Assembly: GCA_030146385.1 (NCBI GenBank)
Contig: JASLBX010000326.1
Location: forward strand, 1-13,790
Source of the DNA: Jiangellaceae bacterium
Lineage (GTDB): Bacteria > Actinomycetota > Actinomycetes > Jiangellales > Jiangellaceae
Direction of reading: 5' to 3'
Length of the DNA: 13,790 nt
Made by a program: the position numbers and the translations under genes. The notes beneath the pieces are model-generated. The model had not been told where the DNA came from, ran no database searches, and saw only the letters and a list, made by a program, of their open reading frames with translations. Shown piece by piece: positions 1-5,872 of this stretch; positions within the stretch are counted from its first letter, which is position 1; every line of letters starts with the position of its first letter.

Positions 1-1
1 C

Positions 2-541
2 AGCAACGTCGACACCGACCAGATCATCCCCGCGGTCTACCTCAAGCGGGTGACCCGCACCGGCTTCGAGGACGGCCTGTTCGCGGCCTGGCGGTCGGAC
101 GAGACGTTCGTGCTCAACCAGCCCGCGTTTCGCTCCGGGTCGGTTCTGGTGGCGGGGCCCGACTTCGGCACCGGGTCGTCGCGCGAGCACGCGGTCTGGG
201 CGCTGAAGGACTACGGCTTCCGGGCCGTGCTCTCGTCGCGGTTCGCCGACATCTTCCGCGGCAACTCGGGCAAGCAGGGACTGCTTACCGGAGAGCTGTC
301 ACAGGACGACATCGAGCTGATCTGGAAGGTGCTCGAGAACGTGCCGGGCACGGAGGTCACCGTGGACCTGGTCGCGCGCGAGGTGCGGTGCGCCGACGTC
401 GTCGCGCCGATGCAGGTCGACGACTACACGAGGTGGCGGCTGATGGAAGGCCTGGACGACATCGGCCTGACGCTGCGCCACGTGGACGCGATCGCCGAGT
501 TCGAACGCCGCCGCCCTTCCCACAAACCTGCCACCGTTTGA
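2..541 (+). CDS. leuD: 3-isopropylmalate dehydratase small subunit (5'-truncated by window edge)
   Basis: LeuD is the small subunit that pairs with LeuC (large, Fe-S) to isomerise 2-isopropylmalate to 3-isopropylmalate in leucine synthesis, in the cytoplasm. The reading frame is open from base 2 and begins with the family motif NVDTDQIIPA-YLKRVTRTGF. It continues through the swivel-domain signature FGTGSSREHAVWAL and ends in TGA at 539-541. About 179 residues are present; the family is usually near 195-200, so only some 15-20 N-terminal residues lie upstream. The GTG at 50 is internal, not the start. LeuC is expected just upstream, and HU follows as in mycobacteria. The C-terminal HKPATV precedes a TGA that is also the first triplet of a 75-bp repeat, so the last codons may derive from that element. 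Confidence 0.96.
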   Translation, partial: SNVDTDQIIPAVYLKRVTRTGFEDGLFAAWRSDETFVLNQPAFRSGSVLVAGPDFGTGSSREHAVWALKDYGFRAVLSSRFADIFRGNSGKQGLLTGELSQDDIELIWKVLENVPGTEVTVDLVAREVRCADVVAPMQVDDYTRWRLMEGLDDIGLTLRHVDAIAEFERRRPSHKPATV

Positions 542-613
542 TCACGTTCAGCATGCCTGCGGGTGCCGTACCAGGCGCGTGCGGGTGGTAGGGCACCGAT
601 TGGCCTAGTGGGG
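539..613 (+). repeat. 75-bp interspersed repeat, copy A, starting at the leuD stop codon
   Basis: This copy aligns without gaps to the reverse complement of 5357-5431: 63 of 75 positions are identical by hand count. It starts TGATCACGTTCAGCA, whose TGA is the leuD stop, and ends GCCTAGTGGGG. Its core is an inverted repeat, arms 562-573 and 586-597 (GGTGCCGTACCA against TGGTAGGGCACC), 12 bp with one G-G mismatch and a 12-base loop. No T-tract follows, so it is not a classic intrinsic terminator. Function is unknown. It could be a REP-like palindromic unit, a 3'-end RNA processing or stability element, or a clade-specific terminator. Confidence 0.85.
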
Positions 614-633
614 CGGCCCTCCGGGTCGGTGCT

Positions 634-662
634 TTGACAAAGTGCGTGCTTCCTGTTGTACG
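634..662 (+). promoter_or_regulatory. Candidate promoter of the HU gene
   Basis: A perfect TTGACA -35 hexamer lies at 634-639, inside the small palindrome CTTTGACAAAG (632-642). At 17-base spacing the -10 position is TGTACG (657-662), a poor match to TANNNT; TACGCG at 659 is an alternative at 19 bases. It sits about 80 bases before the HU start and just after the 75-bp repeat, so HU probably has its own transcript instead of relying on leuCD read-through. The -35 call is good and the -10 weak. Confidence 0.45.
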
Positions 663-685
663 CGGCAGCGCGAGCACCTAGCGTG

Positions 686-705
686 CGTAGCGGGACGTCG
701 CTACG
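686..705 (+). promoter_or_regulatory. Inverted repeat in the HU 5' untranslated region
   Basis: CGTAGCG (686-692) and CGCTACG (699-705) are perfect 7-bp arms around a 6-base loop. The hairpin ends seven bases before the purine-rich ribosome site GGGGGAG (712-718) of HU. It could be an operator or an RNA hairpin that tunes HU translation. This is inferred from position only. Confidence 0.4.
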
Positions 706-720
706 ACTCTTGGGGGAGCG

Positions 721-1395
721 ATGAACAGGAAAGAGCTCATCGACGAGCTCGCGAAGCGGTTCGAAGGCAACCGGCAGGTCGCGGCACACGCCCTTGACTC
801 GTTCGTCGACGTCGTCACGCGGAGCATGGCCGCCGGCGAGGAGGTCGTCATCAAGGGCTTCGGCAAGTTCGAGCGCTCGGTTCGCGGTGCCGGCGAGAAG
901 GTGCCGGAGTTCAAGCCGGGTAAGGACCTGTCCGAGGCCGTGAGCGGTGCCCGTACGGTGCGGGACCGGGTGACCGAGTCGCTGGCCGTCGTGCCGGCAA
1001 GGGCTGCCGGAGTTGCCGGCCAGGCCAGTCGCGCCGCTGCCGGGACGTTCCGGGCGGCCGCGGCGAGGGCCCGGTCGTTCGGCGAATCCGGTCCGTCGGC
1101 CCGTGAGGAGACGGGGACGCCAGCAAAGAAGGCGCCCGCCAAGGAGGCCGCCACGAAGAAGGCGCCGGCGAAGAAGGCCACTACCAAGAAGGCCGCGCCG
1201 GCCAAGAAGACCGCGGCCGAGGCACCTCCAGCAAAGAGGGCCGCTCCGGCCAAGATTGCCGCCAAGAAGGCCGCTCCGGCCAAGACCGCCGCCAAGAAGA
1301 GCACTCCGACGAGGTCCACAGCAGAGAAGACGACGGCGAAGCAGGCAGCGCCCGTGAAGAAGTCCGCACCCGAAGGACCGCCACCGAGCAGCTGA
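721..1395 (+). CDS. hupB: HU-family histone-like DNA-binding protein with H1-like Lys/Ala tail and shortened DNA arm
   Basis: A nucleoid-associated protein of 224 residues. Residues 1-76 are the HU dimerisation fold (MNRKELIDEL, IKGFGKFER, VPEFKPGKDL). Residues 77-132 form an Ala/Arg-rich linker, and 133-224 are PAKKA-type repeats like those of mycobacterial HupB and streptomycete HupS, which bind DNA non-specifically. The leuD-hupB adjacency also matches mycobacteria. The odd point is the arm: in HU about 28 residues separate GFG from the VPxFxPG strand, including RNPxTGE with the DNA-intercalating proline, but here only about 13 do (KFERSVRGAGEKV), and the RNPxTGE segment is absent without any frameshift. 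The fold should still dimerise, but DNA bending by intercalation should be lost. ATG at 721 follows GGGGGAG, although the spacing is short. The symbol is by orthology and context. Confidence 0.93.
   Translation: MNRKELIDELAKRFEGNRQVAAHALDSFVDVVTRSMAAGEEVVIKGFGKFERSVRGAGEKVPEFKPGKDLSEAVSGARTVRDRVTESLAVVPARAAGVAGQASRAAAGTFRAAAARARSFGESGPSAREETGTPAKKAPAKEAATKKAPAKKATTKKAAPAKKTAAEAPPAKRAAPAKIAAKKAAPAKTAAKKSTPTRSTAEKTTAKQAAPVKKSAPEGPPPSS
1240..1299 (+). repeat. 30-bp tandem repeat within the HU tail
   Basis: Two adjacent 30-bp units (1240-1269 and 1270-1299) differ at two bases (TT versus CC) and encode AAPAKIAAKK and AAPAKTAAKK. They are in frame and fit the slippage or recombination that expands lysine-rich HU tails. 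A degenerate third unit lies just upstream near 1192. Confidence 0.75.
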
Positions 1396-1410
1396 GGCCG
1401 GCTACCTCAG
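1392..1410. terminator. Short inverted repeat between convergent HU and cold-shock-like genes
   Basis: CTGAGG (1392-1397) and CCTCAG (1405-1410) form a 6-bp stem with a 7-base loop. The stem overlaps the stop codons of both convergent genes, which are only 11 bp apart. There is no T-tract, so a role as bidirectional terminator is only possible. Confidence 0.25.
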
Positions 1411-1616
1411 TCTGGGAGTGTCGCGAGCGTCAGAAACGTGACCCTCCGGTCGGCGCCTTCGCCTTCGACCGAGATGCGCACCCGCTGACCCACGCGGGCA
1501 AGCCGCATGCTGCCCGCGTCGAAGGCCTCCGCGTCGTACGGCAGGAGCGTCCCGTCGTCCAGCAGCACGGAGCCGGACCGCATCTGCTCGTCCCAATCGA
1601 AGATGCTCGCCTGCAT
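1407..1616 (-). CDS. Small cold-shock-domain-like (OB-fold) hypothetical protein
   Basis: A 69-residue acidic protein starting MQASIFDWDEQ. The pattern SGSVLLDDGTLLPYDAEAF followed by VGQRVRISVEGEG resembles the strand order of cold-shock proteins and matches short actinobacterial proteins annotated cold-shock-like. The aromatic RNP1/RNP2 nucleic-acid-binding motifs (KGFGFI, VFVHF) are not visible, so RNA binding is doubtful. The chosen ATG at 1616 fits the conserved MQAS beginning; a GTG at 1637 would add seven residues. The gene lies 43 bases downstream of cofC on the same strand and may be co-transcribed with it. Function unknown. Confidence 0.72.
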   Translation of the reverse strand: MQASIFDWDEQMRSGSVLLDDGTLLPYDAEAFDAGSMRLARVGQRVRISVEGEGADRRVTFLTLATLPD

Positions 1617-1659
1617 GCCGCCGAGCGTACCCGGCACCGGCCCTACCGAGAGGGCAGCG

Positions 1660-2280
1660 TCACAGCTCGGCGGCGATGGCCTTGGTGCGCGGCCCGACGC
1701 CGAGGCGAAGCGCGTCCCACAGGTCCACCTCGGTGTCGACGTCGCGCCGTACGGACGGGATACCGTCCAGCGTCAGCTCGACCGCTCCCGCCGCACGGTG
1801 CGCCGCTCGCGACCGTCCGCCGAAGCGAGGCGAGAACGGCTCGCCCGGTAAGGCGCCGTAGAGCGTCGTCCCCAACCCCGCAAGGTCACCCACGAACGAG
1901 ACCCGTTGCTCCGACGCGGCTCCAAGGGCGGCGGCCAGCTCGTCAGGACGCAGCGCCGGCAGGTCCGCCGACAGCGCGGCGACGGCGAGGTCTGGCCGAA
2001 GGGCGCGGGCCTCCTCGGCGCCGTGTCGCAACGCCGCGTTGAGCCCGGCGTCCGGCGCGTCCGCGATCACCACCGCGCCGAGCCCGCGCGCCTCGTCCCC
2101 GAACGTGGCGTCGTCGGTGACCGCGACGACCAACTCGACGGCGGGGGACGCGAGAGCGGCGGCGACCGTGTCGGCCGCAAACGCCCTTGCCAGCGCGGGC
2201 CGCAGCTCGCCCACGGCTTCAGTGAGCCGGGTCTTGGCTATCTCTGGACGCTTGACCGGAATGACGATCGACCAGTTCAT
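1660..2280 (-). CDS. cofC: Phosphoenolpyruvate/2-phospho-L-lactate guanylyltransferase (F420 biosynthesis)
   Basis: A 206-residue nucleotidyltransferase of the CofC/FbiD family. It transfers GMP from GTP to a phosphorylated three-carbon acid (PEP in mycobacteria, 2-phospholactate in archaea), the step before condensation with Fo in coenzyme F420 synthesis. Visible family features are the N-terminal nucleotide-binding stretch IVIPVKRPEIAKTRL (residues 5-19), ALSADLPAL in the middle with the metal-binding aspartate, and FSPRFGGRSRAAH near the C-terminus. The ATG at 2280 is preceded by AGAGGCA. The frame stays open far upstream (to about 2910), but that part is antisense to plsC and shows no family similarity. 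Family length is about 210. It is divergent from plsC and implies an F420-producing organism. Confidence 0.92.
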   Translation of the reverse strand: MNWSIVIPVKRPEIAKTRLTEAVGELRPALARAFAADTVAAALASPAVELVVAVTDDATFGDEARGLGAVVIADAPDAGLNAALRHGAEEARALRPDLAVAALSADLPALRPDELAAALGAASEQRVSFVGDLAGLGTTLYGALPGEPFSPRFGGRSRAAHRAAGAVELTLDGIPSVRRDVDTEVDLWDALRLGVGPRTKAIAAEL

Positions 2281-2364
2281 TGCCTCTATCGTGTCAGCCC
2301 ACGACCGCGTACGGCACGATGCGGGTAGCACTTCGCCCGGGTGGACGATGATCGAGGAGAACAC

Positions 2365-3120
2365 GTGAGCGGACCCAAGCAGCGGCTGGGCTTCTGGTAC
2401 CGGCTCGTCGCGGGCATCGTGCGGCCGATCTTGATGGTGTTCACCAAGCGCGACTGGCACGGCACCGAGCACCTGCCGCCCGTCGGCACTGGGGTGGTCG
2501 TCGCACCGAACCACGTGTCGTACGCCGACCCGCTGACCTTCGCCCACTTCCTGTGGGACAACGGCCGCGCGCCGCGGTACCTGGCCAAGGAAGGGGTCTT
2601 CCGGGTTCCCATCGCCGGACGGATCATTGCAGCGTGCGGGCAGATCCCCGTGTACCGCGAGTCGCGCGACGCCGCCCAGGCTTTCCGGGACGCCGTGAAG
2701 GCGATCCAGCAGGGCGAATGCGTCGGCATCTATCCAGAAGGGACGATCACCCGCGATCCCGACCTGTGGCCGATGGTCGGCAAGACTGGCGCCGCACGAG
2801 TGGCGCTGGAGACGGGCTGTGACGTCATTCCCATCGCGCAATGGGGGCCGAACGACCTGCTCGCGCCGTACAGCAAGATGCCGCGGCTGCTGCCACGAAA
2901 GACCATGCACGTGTCGGCCGGCCCGCCGGTTGACCTGGGTGATCTCCGCGGCCGGCCCATCACGTCAGAGTTGCTGCACGAGGCCACCGATCGGATCATG
3001 GTCGCCATCACCGCGCAACTGGCGAAGCTTCGCGGTCAGACGCCGCCCGACACTCGGTTCGATCCCCGGACGTCTGGCTTGCCGCCGACGGGCAACCCGG
3101 GGCGCGGGGGAGGTGCGTGA
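2365..3120 (+). CDS. plsC: 1-acyl-sn-glycerol-3-phosphate acyltransferase (PlsC family)
   Basis: A 251-residue membrane-associated acyltransferase that acylates lysophosphatidate to phosphatidate in phospholipid synthesis. The catalytic HX4D box is NHVSYAD (His50, Asp55), followed by the substrate motif YPEGT (Glu125-Thr127) and a conserved VPI strand. A hydrophobic N-terminal stretch (residues about 12-26) could anchor it to the membrane. GTG at 2365 is chosen because GAGGAGA (2354-2360) sits just upstream; GTG at 2341 would add eight residues without such a site. Its TGA overlaps the gpsA start, so the two G3P-using lipid genes are translationally coupled. Specific acyl donor or acceptor cannot be read from sequence; several paralogues per genome are usual. 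The last ~20 residues are Pro/Gly-rich. Confidence 0.88.
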   Translation: MSGPKQRLGFWYRLVAGIVRPILMVFTKRDWHGTEHLPPVGTGVVVAPNHVSYADPLTFAHFLWDNGRAPRYLAKEGVFRVPIAGRIIAACGQIPVYRESRDAAQAFRDAVKAIQQGECVGIYPEGTITRDPDLWPMVGKTGAARVALETGCDVIPIAQWGPNDLLAPYSKMPRLLPRKTMHVSAGPPVDLGDLRGRPITSELLHEATDRIMVAITAQLAKLRGQTPPDTRFDPRTSGLPPTGNPGRGGGA

Positions 3121-4124
3121 TGAAGGTAGCCACGTTCGGCGCAGGATCGTGGGGGACCGCCTGCTCGATGGTGCTCGCCGACGCCGGTTGCGACGTCACT
3201 GTGTGGGCGCGTCGTGATGAGCTGTGCGAGGCGATCAACCGGACGAGCACAAACCCGGACTACCTGCCGGGCGTGGAGCTGCCCGCCGGACTGCGCGCCA
3301 CCCATGATCCCGCGGAGGCGGCCGACGGCGCGGACGTGATCGTGCTTGCCGTGCCGTCGCAGACACTGCGCGAGAACCTCACCGGCTGGCGAGCCGTGGT
3401 GCCGCACGATGCCCTGCTGGTGAGCCTGATGAAGGGCATCGAGCTCGGTACGGCCAAACGGATGAGCGAGGTCATCATAGAAGTCGCGGAGGTGGAGGCG
3501 GACCGGGTCGCGGTGCTGTCCGGGCCTAACCTCGCGCGTGAGATAGCTCAGCGGCAGCCTGCGGCCAGTGTGATCGCATGTGTTGACGAGGCGGCCGCCG
3601 CCCGGCTGCAGAAGTCGTTCCACACGCCGTATTTCCGTCCCTACACGAACACCGATGTGGTCGGCACCGAGCTCGGCGGCGCGGTGAAGAACGTGATTGC
3701 GTTGGCCGTCGGAATGGGAGTTGGGCTCGGCTTCGGCGACAACGCGCGGGCGAGCGTCATCACCCGCGGGCTGGCGGAGACGGCTCGCCTGGGTGCGGCA
3801 CTGGGGGCGGACGTCTACACGTTCCAGGGTCTGGCCGGGCTGGGTGACCTGATCGCGACGTGCTCGTCCCCACTGTCGCGCAACCGAACCTTCGGTGAGA
3901 AGCTCGGCAAGGGCATGTCGGTCGCGGAGATCTCGTCTGCGACCCGCCAGGTGGCCGAAGGCGTGAAGTCTTGCGAGTCAATCCTCGACCTGGCCCGGCG
4001 GGTGGACGTCGACGTGCCGATCGTTGAGCACGTCACCAATGTCGTGCGGGGCGAGATGACGCCGCAGGACATGCTGCGCAGCTTCGTCTCGCGCTCGGCC
4101 AAGCCGGAGCGCCACGGCCACTGA
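3120..4124 (+). CDS. gpsA: NAD(P)+-dependent glycerol-3-phosphate dehydrogenase
   Basis: A 334-residue cytoplasmic enzyme that reduces dihydroxyacetone phosphate to sn-glycerol 3-phosphate, the backbone for phospholipids. The Rossmann motif is FGAGSWGTA (residues 6-14). Conserved MKG (Lys105) and the catalytic ELGGAVKNVIAL (Lys190) are present, as is GLAGLGDLIATCSSPLSRNRTFG in the C-terminal domain. Length equals the family norm. The ATG at 3120 uses the last base of the plsC stop (TGATG) and has GGGGGAGG upstream; the GTG at 3117 is possible but less well placed. Coupling to plsC fits a shared lipid-precursor role. Confidence 0.97.
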   Translation: MKVATFGAGSWGTACSMVLADAGCDVTVWARRDELCEAINRTSTNPDYLPGVELPAGLRATHDPAEAADGADVIVLAVPSQTLRENLTGWRAVVPHDALLVSLMKGIELGTAKRMSEVIIEVAEVEADRVAVLSGPNLAREIAQRQPAASVIACVDEAAAARLQKSFHTPYFRPYTNTDVVGTELGGAVKNVIALAVGMGVGLGFGDNARASVITRGLAETARLGAALGADVYTFQGLAGLGDLIATCSSPLSRNRTFGEKLGKGMSVAEISSATRQVAEGVKSCESILDLARRVDVDVPIVEHVTNVVRGEMTPQDMLRSFVSRSAKPERHGH

Positions 4125-4220
4125 CTCCTCCGCCCGGTGATCAGGAAGACTTCATGGGCCAATCCGGTGACAAAGCGCAGGTGATCACGGGATGCGAGCA
4201 ATGATTCGCGCCGATGGGGG

Positions 4221-4234
4221 TATGGTCAGCCGAG
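4221..4234 (+). promoter_or_regulatory. Possible leaderless promoter (-10 box) for ddlA
   Basis: TATGGT (4221-4226) fits the actinobacterial -10 pattern TANNNT and lies 8 bases before the ATG at 4235. Transcription would therefore begin at or next to the A of the start codon. No good Shine-Dalgarno precedes that ATG, which agrees with a leaderless message. The -35 position (about 4198-4203) is not consensus. Confidence 0.4.
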
Positions 4235-5356
4235 ATGAGCACCGAGCAGCCTCGCCGCATCCGGGTCGCCGTGGTCTTCGGCGGCCGCAGCTCCGAGCAC
4301 GGCATCTCGTGCGTCACTGCAGGGAGCGTCCTACGGGCGATCGACCCGGACCGCTACGACGCCGTCCCGATCGGAATCACGATGGACGGACGGTGGGTCC
4401 TCGGGCCGGACGACCCCTCCCGGCTGGCCATCACTGACGGCAAGCTGCCCGAGGTCGCCGACATCGGCGGCACGGTGATGCTGCCGGCGACGCGCGAAGG
4501 CGTCGAACTGAGCGTTTACGAGCCGGGCAACGTCCCGCAGGCATTGGGGTCCGTCGACGTCGTTCTGCCGCTTCTGCACGGTCCGTACGGCGAGGACGGC
4601 ACACTCCAGGGTCTGCTGGAGTTGGGGGATGTCCCGTACGTGGGTTCCGGAGTGCTCGCGTCCGCGGTCGGCATGGACAAGCACTACATGAAACTGGTGC
4701 TCCGGGCCAGCGGCCTGCCGGTCTGCCGGCACGTTCTGGTTCGGCCCGGGACGAGGGAGGCCCAGCGGGCGCGCGTGGAGGCCGAGGTCGCCGAGCTGGG
4801 CTGGCCGGTGTTCGTCAAGCCGGCCCGGGCCGGGTCGAGCGTCGGCATCACCAAGGTGACCAGGCTGGACGACCTGGAGACGGCCGTCCTGGCCGCCCGC
4901 GAGCACGACCCGAAGGTCATCGTCGAGGAAGCGGTCGTTGGACGCGAGGTTGAGTGCGGCGTCTTGCAGGGCCGGGACGGTGGCCCGCCCGAGGCCAGCG
5001 TGGTCGGCGAGATCCGCGTCGACGAGACCCACGAGTTCTACGACTTCGAGGCCAAGTACCTGGACGAGGCACACGTCAATCTCGACGTGCCGGCCGACCT
5101 GCCGGACCAAGTCGTCGAGCAGGTTCGCGAGCTTGCGGTGAAGGCATTTGAAGCGCTCTCGTGCGAGGGGCTCGCCCGGGTGGACTTCTTCTACCGCGAG
5201 GACGGTTCGCTGCTGGTCAACGAGGTGAACACGATGCCGGGCTTCACCCCGACGTCTATGTTCCCGATGCTGTGGGCGGCCAGCGGCCTGGACTACCCGG
5301 ATCTGGTCGACCGCCTGATCACGACTGCGCTGGGCCGCCCGACCGGCCTTCGCTAA
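4235..5356 (+). CDS. ddlA: D-alanine--D-alanine ligase
   Basis: A 373-residue ATP-grasp enzyme that joins two D-alanines for the peptidoglycan peptide; it is the target of D-cycloserine. The N-terminal VAVVFGGRSSEHGISC (residues 11-26), LLHGPYGEDGTLQG, VGSGVLASAVGMDK, the ATP-grasp FVKPARAGSSVGI and the metal/substrate-binding RVDFFYREDGSLLVNEVNTMPGFTP are all present. Length equals that of mycobacterial Ddl. The ATG at 4235 (MSTEQPRR) is chosen over ATG 4214, which would add seven residues; neither has a clear ribosome site, but a -10 box placed for leaderless initiation supports 4235. It is convergent with the DUF3515 gene; the 72 bp between the two stop codons lie entirely within the 75-bp repeat. 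Confidence 0.96.
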   Translation: MSTEQPRRIRVAVVFGGRSSEHGISCVTAGSVLRAIDPDRYDAVPIGITMDGRWVLGPDDPSRLAITDGKLPEVADIGGTVMLPATREGVELSVYEPGNVPQALGSVDVVLPLLHGPYGEDGTLQGLLELGDVPYVGSGVLASAVGMDKHYMKLVLRASGLPVCRHVLVRPGTREAQRARVEAEVAELGWPVFVKPARAGSSVGITKVTRLDDLETAVLAAREHDPKVIVEEAVVGREVECGVLQGRDGGPPEASVVGEIRVDETHEFYDFEAKYLDEAHVNLDVPADLPDQVVEQVRELAVKAFEALSCEGLARVDFFYREDGSLLVNEVNTMPGFTPTSMFPMLWAASGLDYPDLVDRLITTALGRPTGLR

Positions 5357-5431
5357 CCCCACTAGGCAACTCGGCGCCGTACCATGCGCACGAACCTGAT
5401 ACGGCACCTACAGGCCTGCTGAACGTGATCA
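5357..5431 (-). repeat. 75-bp interspersed repeat, copy B, starting at the DUF3515 stop codon
   Basis: Read on the minus strand, this begins TGATCACGTTCAGCA at the DUF3515 stop codon and ends directly after the ddlA stop on the other strand. It matches copy A (539-613) at 63 of 75 positions without gaps. The hairpin arms are 5397-5408 and 5373-5384. Relative to copy A, two stem changes give G-U pairs and one turns the G-G mismatch into a G-C pair. Weaker similarity continues for up to 18 bases into both upstream genes (HLPVAD here, HKPATV in leuD). Confidence 0.85.
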
Positions 5432-5872
5432 ATCGGCAACAGGGAGGTGACGGGCGATCGGGGGGCCGAGGTCGCCGAGCACCGTGGCGGGTTCGTAGTC
5501 GTCCGGGACTGCGACCTCGACGACTGGGTCACGGTCGACCGTCGCGAAGAAGGTCCCGCCGGCTCCCTCGGCTGGAAACCAGGCGACGCCGTCGATCTCG
5601 GTCAGGATGGCATCCGGCTGGTACTCGGGAGGCAGCCCGACACCACACCGGAGCACGATCGGAGGCTGGCCCCACGCAGCCGCGGGTACGTCGTCCGGCG
5701 AGACGTCCCGAGTGACCGCATCGGAGACCACTTCGGGCAGGTCGCCGAGCAACTCCGCGCAGGCTTGATCGCCACCGGGCAGTACGTCGTACGGCTCGAC
5801 CTCAACGGCGCCGAACCCGCACCCGGCCAGTGCGAGCGGCACCAGCAGGATCAGATATGGACGACGGGGCAC
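5429..5872 (-). CDS. DUF3515 family putative lipoprotein
   Basis: A 147-residue protein with a short Arg-led signal peptide and a lipobox LALAGC (Cys18), so it is predicted to be exported and lipid-anchored on the outer face of the membrane. The family is DUF3515, found beside ddl and thiL in many actinobacteria (Rv2980 position in M. tuberculosis). Function is unknown. The mature part has two further cysteines (ACAELL and LRCGVG), possibly a disulfide. The GTG at 5872 overlaps the end of the preceding Lrp/AsnC-domain gene by 22 bases, suggesting coupled translation; no separate Shine-Dalgarno is obvious. Its TGA is the first triplet of repeat copy B. Confidence 0.85.
   Translation of the reverse strand: MPRRPYLILLVPLALAGCGFGAVEVEPYDVLPGGDQACAELLGDLPEVVSDAVTRDVSPDDVPAAAWGQPPIVLRCGVGLPPEYQPDAILTEIDGVAWFPAEGAGGTFFATVDRDPVVEVAVPDDYEPATVLGDLGPPIARHLPVAD

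Noticed and set aside
1181..1384. Frames overlapping the HU tail on both strands (Arg-rich plus frame, Ser/Trp-rich minus frame)
   Set aside because: Produced by the AAG/GCC repeat codons of the PAKKA tail read in other frames.
2281..2910. Upstream extension of the cofC frame
   Set aside because: It would run antisense through plsC. CofC family similarity starts at the ATG at 2280 with IVIPVK, and a GAGG ribosome site lies just before it.
4182..4190. TGATCACGG in the gpsA-ddlA gap as a third copy of the 75-bp repeat
   Set aside because: Only the first eight bases match; the following sequence, hairpin arms and the CCTAGTGGGG end are absent, and it is not at a stop codon.
4125..4234. Possible small RNA or riboswitch in the gpsA-ddlA gap
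   Set aside because: No stable hairpin, terminator or known aptamer pattern was seen beyond repeated TGATCA words; only a candidate -10 box is supportable.
4331..5407. A 358-codon minus-strand frame opposite ddlA
   Set aside because: Antisense to a clear Ddl with all ATP-grasp motifs; no recognisable features of its own.
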